A DNA stretch of 5,363 nucleotides. Source: an uncultured Rickettsiales bacterium (lineage in GTDB: Bacteria; Pseudomonadota; Alphaproteobacteria; Rs-D84). The translations under genes and the position numbers were made by a program. The notes under the pieces were generated by a model, which ran no database searches, was not told where the DNA came from, and saw nothing but the letters and a program-made list of their open reading frames with translations. Of this stretch, positions 1-5,363 are shown piece after piece. Numbering within the stretch: the first letter of the stretch is position 1; each line of letters begins with the position of its first letter. The DNA lies in assembly GCA_900549365.1 (NCBI GenBank), contig UROD01000057.1:1-5363 (forward strand), given 5' to 3'.

Positions 1-307
1 CTGAATCTGTTGGATGTTTGTTTTCAGACACCCCGCACAACATATCACGCAAATCGTCGTCGGACGCCATGGCCCATTTACGCAGTGCTGCCAATATACG
101 ATTACGCATTTCGCCCGCCCCTGCGTTTGTGTATGTCAGGCATAATATACCGCACGATTCAATATCAGGGCTACGAAATAAAATACGTAACAGACGTTGA
201 ACCAAAACACTGGTTTTTCCCGTGCCTGCATTGGCTTGAACCCAGACGTTTTCTGCGGGATTCGCGGCAATATCTTGTTCTGGCGAAAGAGTTTGTTTTT
301 GTGCCAT
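1..307 (-). CDS. addA: Double-strand break repair helicase AddA, N-terminal fragment (partial)
   Basis: The first 102 codons are present, with the rest beyond the left edge of the window. AddA is the UvrD-like superfamily 1 helicase/nuclease subunit of AddAB, which resects double-strand DNA ends for RecA loading in the cytoplasm. Visible motifs are the Q-motif-like start (LSPEQDIAANP, residues 7-17), the Walker A loop ANAGTGKTS (25-33, Lys31/Thr32) and motif Ia LTYTNAGAGEM (57-67). The WVQANAGTGKT plus ILCLTYT wording fits alphaproteobacterial AddA better than UvrD or PcrA. The ATG at 307 is chosen because AAGG (314-317) lies 6 nt upstream and the Q-motif follows directly. The gene is the first of its transcript, so addB is not directly upstream as it is in many alphaproteobacteria. 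The nuclease domain cannot be checked. Family confidence is high; the AddA assignment over another UvrD-like helicase is likely but rests on this short segment. Confidence 0.88.
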   Translation of the reverse strand, partial: MAQKQTLSPEQDIAANPAENVWVQANAGTGKTSVLVQRLLRILFRSPDIESCGILCLTYTNAGAGEMRNRILAALRKWAMASDDDLRDMLCGVSENKHPTDS

Positions 308-315
308 TTATAACC

Positions 316-344
316 TTGCTTTATTGAATAAATTCTAGTATAAA
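316..344 (+). promoter_or_regulatory. Predicted sigma-70 promoter of the coiled-coil gene
   Basis: TTGCTT (316-321) and TATAAA (339-344) are separated by 17 bp. The expected start near 351 gives a leader of about 40 nt before the ATG at 391. The -10 sits inside the spacer of the divergent addA promoter, one base from that promoter's -10, so the two probably cannot be occupied at once. Confidence 0.6.
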
Positions 345-360
345 TTTCAGTGTTCTGCAA
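332..360 (-). promoter_or_regulatory. Predicted sigma-70 promoter of addA
   Basis: Read on the minus strand, TTGCAG (355-360) and TAGAAT (332-337) are separated by exactly 17 bp. Each hexamer departs from consensus at two or fewer positions. The expected start near 325 gives a leader of about 18 nt containing the AAGG ribosome site. It overlaps the opposite promoter completely. This is a prediction by eye without expression data. Confidence 0.6.
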
Positions 361-390
361 GGACATATAAAAACCATTGGGAGAGTGGAC

Positions 391-2316
391 ATGGATTTTA
401 CACAGATTTTATTGATTGGTGCCGGTGTGTTATGCGGTATGCTGGCAATTACACTGGGTGTTTTGTTTTTTGTGTCACGTCGATCGCAACGTGTGATGGA
501 ATCGTTGTTACAGTTGATGACCCAACCCGACCGCGCGCGCGTCGCGGACGCATCGCGTGTTTTACAGACGATTTTGGCCGATGAAATTGCCAAGATTGAA
601 TCCAGTTTTCAAACAATGCGCGATACATTAAATGCGCAAATTGCATCTGCTAATGAATTAAAACAAGAATTGACCGTCCAGAATGACAAATTGGTTGCCA
701 CCGCAGATGAAGCAACCAAGAAAGTTGTCTTGATGTCCCAGCGATTGGATAATACTGTGTTGGGCTTGCATAATATTGTATCGTCGGGCGGATGGACAGA
801 TATACAGAACACAACCGACAATTTCAGAACAACTGTCAATACGTTATTGACACAAATTGACACAACTTCTGCGGCAACCACAGAACAAATTTCAACCATT
901 CAATCCCAAATTGATGGTTGGATTGCGACCAGTGAAACACTGGGGCAAAATCTGAAAGATGCATATAATACAAATGATGAACAGATGAAAAATCTGGCCC
1001 AGCAATCTGATACCATGCAACAGCAGTTGCAAACACTGGCACAATCGGTGGCCGATGGATTCAATAATGTCAAGACCACAGCCGCAGATTATGAAACCGT
1101 AATGGCAAATAACGACAAGTTGTTGAATGACCATTTGACCAAGATGGACACATTCAGCAAACAATCAAAAAAACAACTGACGTCCCAGATGAATTCATTG
1201 ACCAACACATCAAATGCGGTTGGTGGTCAGGTTCGCTTGGCCGAGGCATCAATTGAAAAGCAAACAAATAAACTGACCGCGGCGGTTGAAACATTGATGG
1301 ATTCAGCGGCGCGCACAGAAACATCTGTACGCGGCATATCAAATGAATTGGCAACATTGACCAACCGGTTTAACGGCGAAATCAAAGAATTTGCCACAGC
1401 GGTTGTGTCGGAATTAAAGACCGTGTCTGGCGTTGCAAACACGACGTTGGAAAACACAAAAACGTCTGCGAACGCGTTCTCGGAATCAGTCAAGGCAATG
1501 GCCACGGGGGTACGCGAAACACTGATTGAAATGAACACGGCGCACACACAACTGTCGGGCCAGTCGGCGAATTTGATAAAGATGTCCGCCGAAACCACGG
1601 CACAGTTGCAGCCACTGTCAGAACTGATAGAACGTTATTATTCAGCCCTGCCCGATTTATCGCAAGGTTCGGTTGAAGCCGGCGAAAAACTGCAACAGAT
1701 TGTTGCGTCGCTGAACGAAAAGATTGGCTTGATGAAAAGCACCGTTGCAGAATCCACCGATGCAATTTCGACGTCTGCAATAAAATTGGAAGATTTGGCG
1801 GGTCAATCGCGCCAGCAAATGATAGATTTAATGTCTGATTATGCCAAGGCCGTGAACACTATGCAGACGTTAAACAAACAAATGATGGTTGCACGTGCAA
1901 CCGCACCAATGGATGCAATGGGTGTTGCGCCCACACCGTCGTACGGACGCGTCAGTGCAACGGATTTTTTGAAACAGGCCGAACGCGCATTTGAAAACAT
2001 GCACGATTTGTCATTGGATTTGACGCGCGCAACAGGCGCAGATATTCCAGATGTCGTATGGAAAAAATATCATGACGGCGACAAGGCAATATTTTCTAAA
2101 TGGCTGGCCAAGATGATGGGGGCCGCAGACAAAAAACAAGTACGCGAAATGTTAAAAAATGATACTGTGTTCCGTCGTCAGGCAACACAGTTCATACGTG
2201 CGTTTGATAAAATCCTGTCTGGAACGAAAAACGCGGACAATCCGGACCAGGTGGCCACCACATTATTAAAGACCGATTTGGGGCAGATTTACGCGGTATT
2301 AAAGGCGAATATTTAG
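391..2316 (+). CDS. Membrane-anchored long coiled-coil protein of unknown function
   Basis: This encodes 641 residues and I do not recognise a named gene. Residues about 6-28 form one hydrophobic helix followed by RRSQR (30-34). By the positive-inside rule this anchors the protein in the inner membrane with the long body in the cytoplasm. Residues 47-407 contain no proline and are rich in Gln, Thr, Ala, Asn and Leu, as expected for an extended helical coiled coil; helix-prone sequence continues, apart from a break at P421, to a flexible Ala/Pro/Met linker (about 501-517). A compact C-terminal domain (about 518-641) has IPDVVWKKYHDGDKAIF and LLKTDLGQIYAVL. From memory, it resembles the C-terminal region of uncharacterised alphaproteobacterial coiled-coil proteins; this was not checked. 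The start is ATG 391 because GGAG (380-383) lies 7 nt upstream; the in-frame GTG at 385 would leave only 1 nt. It lacks a chemoreceptor hairpin tip and an RmuC nuclease-like domain. It is transcribed alone, divergent from addA and convergent with rpoD. A scaffold, tether or envelope-organising role is inference. Confidence 0.85.
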   Translation: MDFTQILLIGAGVLCGMLAITLGVLFFVSRRSQRVMESLLQLMTQPDRARVADASRVLQTILADEIAKIESSFQTMRDTLNAQIASANELKQELTVQNDKLVATADEATKKVVLMSQRLDNTVLGLHNIVSSGGWTDIQNTTDNFRTTVNTLLTQIDTTSAATTEQISTIQSQIDGWIATSETLGQNLKDAYNTNDEQMKNLAQQSDTMQQQLQTLAQSVADGFNNVKTTAADYETVMANNDKLLNDHLTKMDTFSKQSKKQLTSQMNSLTNTSNAVGGQVRLAEASIEKQTNKLTAAVETLMDSAARTETSVRGISNELATLTNRFNGEIKEFATAVVSELKTVSGVANTTLENTKTSANAFSESVKAMATGVRETLIEMNTAHTQLSGQSANLIKMSAETTAQLQPLSELIERYYSALPDLSQGSVEAGEKLQQIVASLNEKIGLMKSTVAESTDAISTSAIKLEDLAGQSRQQMIDLMSDYAKAVNTMQTLNKQMMVARATAPMDAMGVAPTPSYGRVSATDFLKQAERAFENMHDLSLDLTRATGADIPDVVWKKYHDGDKAIFSKWLAKMMGAADKKQVREMLKNDTVFRRQATQFIRAFDKILSGTKNADNPDQVATTLLKTDLGQIYAVLKANI

Positions 2317-2338
2317 CACGCGTCATATATAAACAAAC

Positions 2339-2365
2339 AACCCGCCGATTTGGCGGGTTATTTTT
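2339..2365. terminator. Bidirectional intrinsic terminator between the convergent coiled-coil gene and rpoD
   Basis: A perfect 8-bp stem (AACCCGCC 2339-2346, GGCGGGTT 2352-2359) encloses a GATTT loop. On the plus strand it is followed by A then TTTTT (2361-2365). On the minus strand it is followed by a T-rich run with interspersed G (complement of 2329-2338), a weaker tail. It lies 22 nt after the plus-strand stop and 23 nt after the rpoD stop, so it can serve both genes. Confidence 0.85.
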
Positions 2366-2382
2366 GTTGTTACGTTAGTGAA

Positions 2383-4470
2383 CTAATCTTCCAAGAAACT
2401 GCGCAATTTACGTGCACGTGTTGGGTGCTTTAACTTGTTCAGTGCCTTTTGCTCAATCTGGCGAATACGTTCACGGGTCACGCCGATGTATTCACCAACC
2501 TCTTCCAGTGTGCTGGTTTTATTGGTGCTCATACCGAAACGCTGGCGCAGAACGGTTTCTTCCTTTGGATCAAGTTCAGACAGAATCTGGGTAACAATTT
2601 TACGCAGGTTCTTTTGTGCGGCTGAAACGAATGGGTTTTTGGCGGTTTCATCAGCAATGATTTCAATACGACTGCTGTCGTCTTCGCTGCCGACGGGTGC
2701 TTCCAACGAGATTGGTTTCAAGTTCACCTTCATTGCCTTGTGAATCTTGTCCACTGGCAGATAGATAATCTTGGACAATTCTTCGGCTGTCGGCTGGCGG
2801 CCATATTTATGCATAAACTGGCGCGACGCACGCTGAATCTTGTGAATATTGTCAATCATATGCACTGGGATACGAATTGTGCGTGCCTGATCGGCAATAC
2901 TGCGTGAAATACCCTGTTGAATCCAGTTTGTCGCATAGGTTGAAAATTTATTCCCCAGACGATAATCAAACTTGTCTACGGCCTTCATCAGACCGATGTT
3001 GCCGTCCTGAACCAAGTCCGAGAAATCCAAACCCAAACCGCGATTGCTGGATTTTTTCGCGAATTTGATAACCAAGCGCAAGTTCGCCTCTATCATTTCG
3101 CGTTTTGCGCGGGCGGCTTCGGCCTGCCCACGGCGCACCAGTTCAACGACCTTTTTATATTCAGCAGTTGGTTGGCCTGTTTCGCGTGCAATGGCGGTGA
3201 TATCTTCTTGGATTTTTAAAATATCTTTTTCGTGCTTTTTGGCAAAGTTTGCCCACGCCGGGTTCTTGTGCTTCATCAACTTTTTAACCCAGTTGCGGTT
3301 TAATTCGTTGCCAGCATATTCAGCCAAGAAATCTTCGCGTTTAATTTTGTTTGCCAACGCCAAACGCAACAATTTACCCTCTAAACCCATCAACAGTTGG
3401 TCGCGTTGGGTCAAATGTTCCAGAATTTCGGCAATACGATCATCATTCAGACGAATCTTGCTGACGTGTTCAAACAATTCCAGACGCATTTTGGCGTATT
3501 TCTTTTCCAGTGCATCGTCCGGCTTGGATGATGTCAACAGATTGTCCAGACGTTTGGCTTGCAGTTTCTGCATGTTGTTAAAGATGCGTTTAATTTTTGT
3601 AAACAGGTCTGTGACCATTGGCATCAATGCTTCTTCCATTACAGGAATTGGCACACCCGATGTACCACGGGGGGTATCTTCTTTTTTGATACCGTCTTCG
3701 TCGTCACTTTCTTCGTCATCTTCATCATCGTCGTCATCAGATGCGGTGGATTCTTCCAAATCGTCCAGTTCATCATCGTCCAGTTCGTCGACGTGTTCAA
3801 CCCCCTTGGATTTCAGGGCTTCTGATAATGCAGCCAGCGATTTCTGTTCGGATTCAGACGAATACATCACTTCCAAATTCAAAATATAGCGCAGACGAAT
3901 ATCTTCGTTTAACAGTTGCTGATACCAATCCAACATTGCCTGAATTGTCATTGGGCTTTCGCACAGTCCATAAACCATCAGACGAGTGGCGGCCTCGATA
4001 CGTTGGGCAATTGCAACCTCGCCCGCGGCGGTCAGCAACTGAACAGTACCGATTTGTTTCAGGTATGACTGAACAGAATCCTGAACACCTAACACCAGAT
4101 TGCCCGTCTGACTGCGTTCCAACTGTTTGGCATAGTGTTCATAGTCATCATCGTTGACGTCAACCTGTTCCGCGTCTGCATTCAACAAATTGCGGGTTTT
4201 GTCGCGGGGTTCATCGGAATCATCGTCATAATACTTTTCCATTTCTTGGGAAAAGTTGTCAGATTCCAGCATCTCTAACCCCAGGTCCTGTTGAAAGAAA
4301 TCCAGAACTTCTTCTTGTTCTTCATCGGGCACTTCGTCCGCTTCGGTGGCGGCATCAAAGTCCATTTTGGACAGATAGCCAACCTCGACCGCAGATGTTG
4401 CAAGTTTTTGCAAATTTTCCGGCAACGATTCAATCAATAACTTTGTCGCCGCGTCCAGTTTCTTAGCCAT
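2383..4470 (-). CDS. rpoD: RNA polymerase primary sigma factor RpoD (sigma-70)
   Basis: The 695-residue protein directs core RNA polymerase to housekeeping promoters. Domains in order: region 1.1-like N-terminus (about 1-90); region 1.2 (130-160, SYLKQIGTVQLLT); a non-conserved region (about 161-455) with an acidic run at 228-259; region 2 (461-525, NLRLVI, DLVQDGNIGLMKAVDKF, KFSTYAT); region 3 (526-610, ADQARTIRIPVHMI and the finger near SEDDSS); and region 4 (622-695), with the -35-reading helix VTRERIRQIE (664-673). Region 1.1, the large acidic insert and ADQARTIRIPVH indicate a primary sigma rather than RpoH. It is longer than the 613 residues of E. coli. Oddities are Asn515 where primary sigmas have the first Trp of WWIRQ, Leu505 and Asn507 in the preceding segment, Gln518 for Arg, and two extra residues near 479-483. 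The start has GGGGG (4478-4482) 7 nt upstream. No good promoter of its own is visible in the 46-bp gap, so cotranscription with the upstream regulator is likely. Confidence 0.97.
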   Translation of the reverse strand: MAKKLDAATKLLIESLPENLQKLATSAVEVGYLSKMDFDAATEADEVPDEEQEEVLDFFQQDLGLEMLESDNFSQEMEKYYDDDSDEPRDKTRNLLNADAEQVDVNDDDYEHYAKQLERSQTGNLVLGVQDSVQSYLKQIGTVQLLTAAGEVAIAQRIEAATRLMVYGLCESPMTIQAMLDWYQQLLNEDIRLRYILNLEVMYSSESEQKSLAALSEALKSKGVEHVDELDDDELDDLEESTASDDDDDEDDEESDDEDGIKKEDTPRGTSGVPIPVMEEALMPMVTDLFTKIKRIFNNMQKLQAKRLDNLLTSSKPDDALEKKYAKMRLELFEHVSKIRLNDDRIAEILEHLTQRDQLLMGLEGKLLRLALANKIKREDFLAEYAGNELNRNWVKKLMKHKNPAWANFAKKHEKDILKIQEDITAIARETGQPTAEYKKVVELVRRGQAEAARAKREMIEANLRLVIKFAKKSSNRGLGLDFSDLVQDGNIGLMKAVDKFDYRLGNKFSTYATNWIQQGISRSIADQARTIRIPVHMIDNIHKIQRASRQFMHKYGRQPTAEELSKIIYLPVDKIHKAMKVNLKPISLEAPVGSEDDSSRIEIIADETAKNPFVSAAQKNLRKIVTQILSELDPKEETVLRQRFGMSTNKTSTLEEVGEYIGVTRERIRQIEQKALNKLKHPTRARKLRSFLED

Positions 4471-4477
4471 AAACTGA

Positions 4478-4482
4478 CCCCC
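4478..4482 (-). promoter_or_regulatory. Ribosome binding site of rpoD
   Basis: GGGGG on the minus strand lies 7 nt before the ATG at 4470 and fixes that start. A TATAAA on the same strand (4488-4493) would place a transcription start within this site, so it is not treated as a promoter. Confidence 0.65.
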
Positions 4483-4516
4483 AAGAATTTATAAAAGCAT
4501 ATTAAACGGTTAAAAC

Positions 4517-5041
4517 TTATTTCTTTTTTGTCGCCTTGGCCACAGCGTCGTGCACGGCGGATTCAGACACCAAACCCAATACAATCGGGCTCTGGATTTG
4601 AATCAGAGAGTAAGATTTGTGCGTTTTGTTACGAATTGATGCGACGGTTGGATTTGTGCTGCGCATCAGGCGCGCGACTTGACCATCGGACAATTCTGGA
4701 TAATTTTTCAGAATCCACAAAATACCACCCAAACGGTTTTGACGATGCAATTTTGGTGTATAACCAACACCTTTCTTGTTTTGTTTCTGTTGTGCTTCGA
4801 CAATTTCTTCGCGTAATGTCAGGCGCGCAGACGGGTCGGCTTCGCACTTTTCAATATCTTCGCGTGTCAACTGGCCGTTCAAGATTGGGTTCAGCCCCTG
4901 AATCTTGTATATTTCGGCATCGGCGATGTTTTTAACCTCTAATTCATGCAGACCGCAGAAATCAGCGATTTGTTCAAACGTCAATGCAGTATTTTCAATC
5001 AACCAAAGTGCAGTGGATTTTGGCATATATGGGTAATTCAT
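4517..5041 (-). CDS. trcR: DUF1013 family regulator, TrcR-like
   Basis: This 174-residue protein matches the alphaproteobacterial DUF1013 family, which current annotation calls cell cycle transcriptional regulator TrcR (name from memory). Signature segments are MPKSTALWLIENTALTFEQI (6-25), IADFCGLHELEV (25-36), GLNPILNGQLTREDIEKCEADPSARL (49-74, nearly the family wording), YTPKLHRQNR (94-103) and YPELSDGQVARLM (114-126). Two helix-turn-helix-like stretches are visible: about 20-42, and 116-140 (LSDGQVARLM then NPTVASIRNKTH), followed by a basic tail ending KKK. These suggest nucleic-acid or polymerase binding in the cytoplasm. ATG 5041 is chosen over the in-frame ATG at 5095 because AAGAGGA (5048-5054) is well spaced, family homology begins here, and the longer start lies inside the predicted -35 element. 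It is 46 bp upstream of rpoD on the same strand, so one transcript probably carries both. The family call is firm; the biochemical role is not visible from sequence. Confidence 0.92.
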   Translation of the reverse strand: MNYPYMPKSTALWLIENTALTFEQIADFCGLHELEVKNIADAEIYKIQGLNPILNGQLTREDIEKCEADPSARLTLREEIVEAQQKQNKKGVGYTPKLHRQNRLGGILWILKNYPELSDGQVARLMRSTNPTVASIRNKTHKSYSLIQIQSPIVLGLVSESAVHDAVAKATKKK

Positions 5042-5047
5042 GAATAA

Positions 5048-5054
5048 TCCTCTT
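5048..5054 (-). promoter_or_regulatory. Ribosome binding site that decides the trcR start
   Basis: AAGAGGA on the minus strand contains GAGG (5049-5052), which lies 7 nt before the ATG at 5041. No comparable site precedes the upstream ATG at 5095. Confidence 0.75.
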
Positions 5055-5061
5055 GTTGCTG

Positions 5062-5087
5062 GGGGCAATATACACCAAAATTGCCCC
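5062..5087. repeat. Inverted repeat over the trcR -10 element, possible operator
   Basis: The arms GGGGCAA (5062-5068) and TTGCCCC (5081-5087) are perfect 7-bp complements around a 12-nt centre. One arm overlaps the -10 hexamer and the other lies in the spacer. The 19-bp arm-to-arm distance, about two helical turns, suits a dimeric DNA-binding protein. A hairpin role is less likely because most of it lies upstream of the expected transcription start. Confidence 0.5.
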
Positions 5088-5095
5088 AGATTCAA
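5067..5095 (-). promoter_or_regulatory. Predicted sigma-70 promoter of trcR-rpoD
   Basis: On the minus strand TTGAAT (5090-5095) and TATATT (5067-5072) are separated by 17 bp, the strongest promoter match in the window. Transcription should start near 5060, giving a leader of about 19 nt with the AAGAGGA site. It lies downstream of the accA terminator, so the operon is independent of accA. An inverted repeat covers part of the -10 and spacer, and a GANTC site touches the -35. Confidence 0.7.
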
Positions 5096-5143
5096 GATAA
5101 AAGTTCAAATAAAAGCGCATCAGTGTGCGGGGCGCAACTACAT

Positions 5144-5168
5144 AAAAAGCCCCGTGATTTACGGGGCT
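5144..5168 (-). terminator. Intrinsic terminator of accA
   Basis: On the minus strand an 8-bp perfect stem (AGCCCCGT 5161-5168, ACGGGGCT 5148-5155) with an AAATC loop is followed by TTTT (complement of 5144-5147). It begins 6 nt after the accA stop codon. The plus-strand side lacks an equally good T run. Confidence 0.85.
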
Positions 5169-5174
5169 GGGATT

Positions 5175-5363
5175 TTATTCGTGGGCAGAACCAGTTTCAG
5201 GCCCATATATTTCGACGTCACGCGTCATTGCCATGAACTTTTCTGCACGCAGTGCCGGCAACTGGTCGGCGGGGATTTTTTGCAATTCTGCAATGTTTTC
5301 CGCAACCACGGTGGACAACAATTCCATTGTTGTTTGCCAATCAGTGTGTGCACCACCGGCGGG
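5175..5363 (-). CDS. accA: Acetyl-CoA carboxylase carboxyltransferase subunit alpha, C-terminal fragment (partial)
   Basis: The last 62 residues and the TAA stop are present, with the 5' part beyond the right edge. With AccD, AccA transfers the carboxyl group from biotinylated AccB to acetyl-CoA to give malonyl-CoA, the committed step of fatty acid synthesis in the cytoplasm. The fragment starts with PAGGAHTDW, matching the conserved EP(L/V)GGAHRD segment near the AccA C-terminus. It continues with a helical stretch (TTMELLSTVVAENIAELQKI) and an LRAEKFMAMTR segment that corresponds to the family's closing RYxRLxxxG-type region. About 13 further residues, ending in SAHE, follow that point. The catalytic core is not visible. 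A terminator directly follows, so accA does not obviously read into trcR. The assignment rests on the C-terminal motif, its position and length. Confidence 0.82.
   Translation of the reverse strand, partial: PAGGAHTDWQTTMELLSTVVAENIAELQKIPADQLPALRAEKFMAMTRDVEIYGPETGSAHE

Noticed and set aside
352..366. GTTC at 352 as half of an alphaproteobacterial LexA box for addA
   Set aside because: The second GTTC at the required 7-bp spacing is absent.
10..366. Short open frames over the addA start and its intergenic region
   Set aside because: They are shadows in other frames; the frame from 307 leftwards carries the Walker A and motif Ia signatures.
385..390. GTG start two codons upstream of the coiled-coil ATG
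   Set aside because: Only 1 nt would separate it from the GGAG site, whereas ATG 391 has a normal 7-nt spacing.
391..2316. Methyl-accepting chemotaxis protein or RmuC assignment for the coiled-coil protein
   Set aside because: The Ala/Thr/Gln-rich helices look similar, but the conserved chemoreceptor hairpin tip and a HAMP domain are absent, and no RmuC nuclease-like core is visible.
3044..3889. A 281-codon open frame on the plus strand, rich in serine
   Set aside because: It is the antisense of rpoD. The serine runs are the reverse of Asp/Glu codons in the acidic tract, and it has no ribosome site or recognisable domain.
4488..4493. TATAAA as the -10 of a dedicated rpoD promoter
   Set aside because: Transcription would start within the ribosome site, and the best -35 candidate (TTTTAA) matches consensus at only three positions.
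4502..4513. TTAAACGGTTAA as a CtrA binding site or operator before rpoD
   Set aside because: The spacing between TTAA halves is 4 bp rather than the 7 bp of the CtrA consensus, and the stretch is AT-rich enough for chance. It remains only a near-palindrome with one mismatched pair.
5039..5095. An 18-residue longer N-terminus for trcR starting at 5095
   Set aside because: The ATG lies inside the predicted -35 element, lacks a ribosome site, and family homology begins at the 5041 start.

Overview
The window looks like a chromosomal housekeeping segment from an alphaproteobacterium of moderate GC, probably an uncultured or host-associated lineage. The lineage call rests on two genes: a DUF1013/TrcR-type regulator, a family I know only from Alphaproteobacteria, and an AddA-type helicase N-terminus of the alphaproteobacterial form. 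No mobile element, CRISPR array, tRNA or rRNA was seen. Codon use and base composition look uniform throughout.

Layout, left to right. (1) 1-307, minus strand: N-terminal 102 codons of the double-strand-break repair helicase/nuclease AddA, cut by the window edge. (2) 308-390: a short divergent intergenic region with two fully interleaved sigma-70-type promoters, one firing each way. (3) 391-2316, plus strand: a 641-residue protein with one N-terminal membrane helix, a very long proline-poor helical/coiled-coil body and a compact C-terminal domain; its function is unknown. (4) 2317-2382: a terminator hairpin that can serve both convergent genes. (5) 2383-4470, minus strand: the primary sigma factor RpoD, 695 residues, with a strongly acidic non-conserved region and unusual substitutions in the promoter-melting segment. 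(6) 4517-5041, minus strand: the TrcR/DUF1013 regulator, 46 bp upstream of rpoD and preceded by a good promoter overlapped by an inverted repeat. (7) 5141-5168: terminator of the next gene. (8) 5175-5363, minus strand: C-terminal 62 residues of acetyl-CoA carboxylase carboxyltransferase alpha subunit (AccA).

The best-supported unit is a trcR-rpoD operon, driven by the promoter at 5067-5095 and closed at its far end by the hairpin at 2339-2359. It pairs a putative cell-cycle transcription regulator with the housekeeping sigma factor. accA ends in its own terminator just upstream, and addA and the coiled-coil gene are separate divergent units.

The observations most worth following up are the non-canonical residues of RpoD region 2 (Asn in place of one of the paired tryptophans, plus changes at the -11 pocket), the uncharacterised membrane coiled-coil protein, the inverted repeat over the trcR -10 element, and the interleaved divergent promoters.
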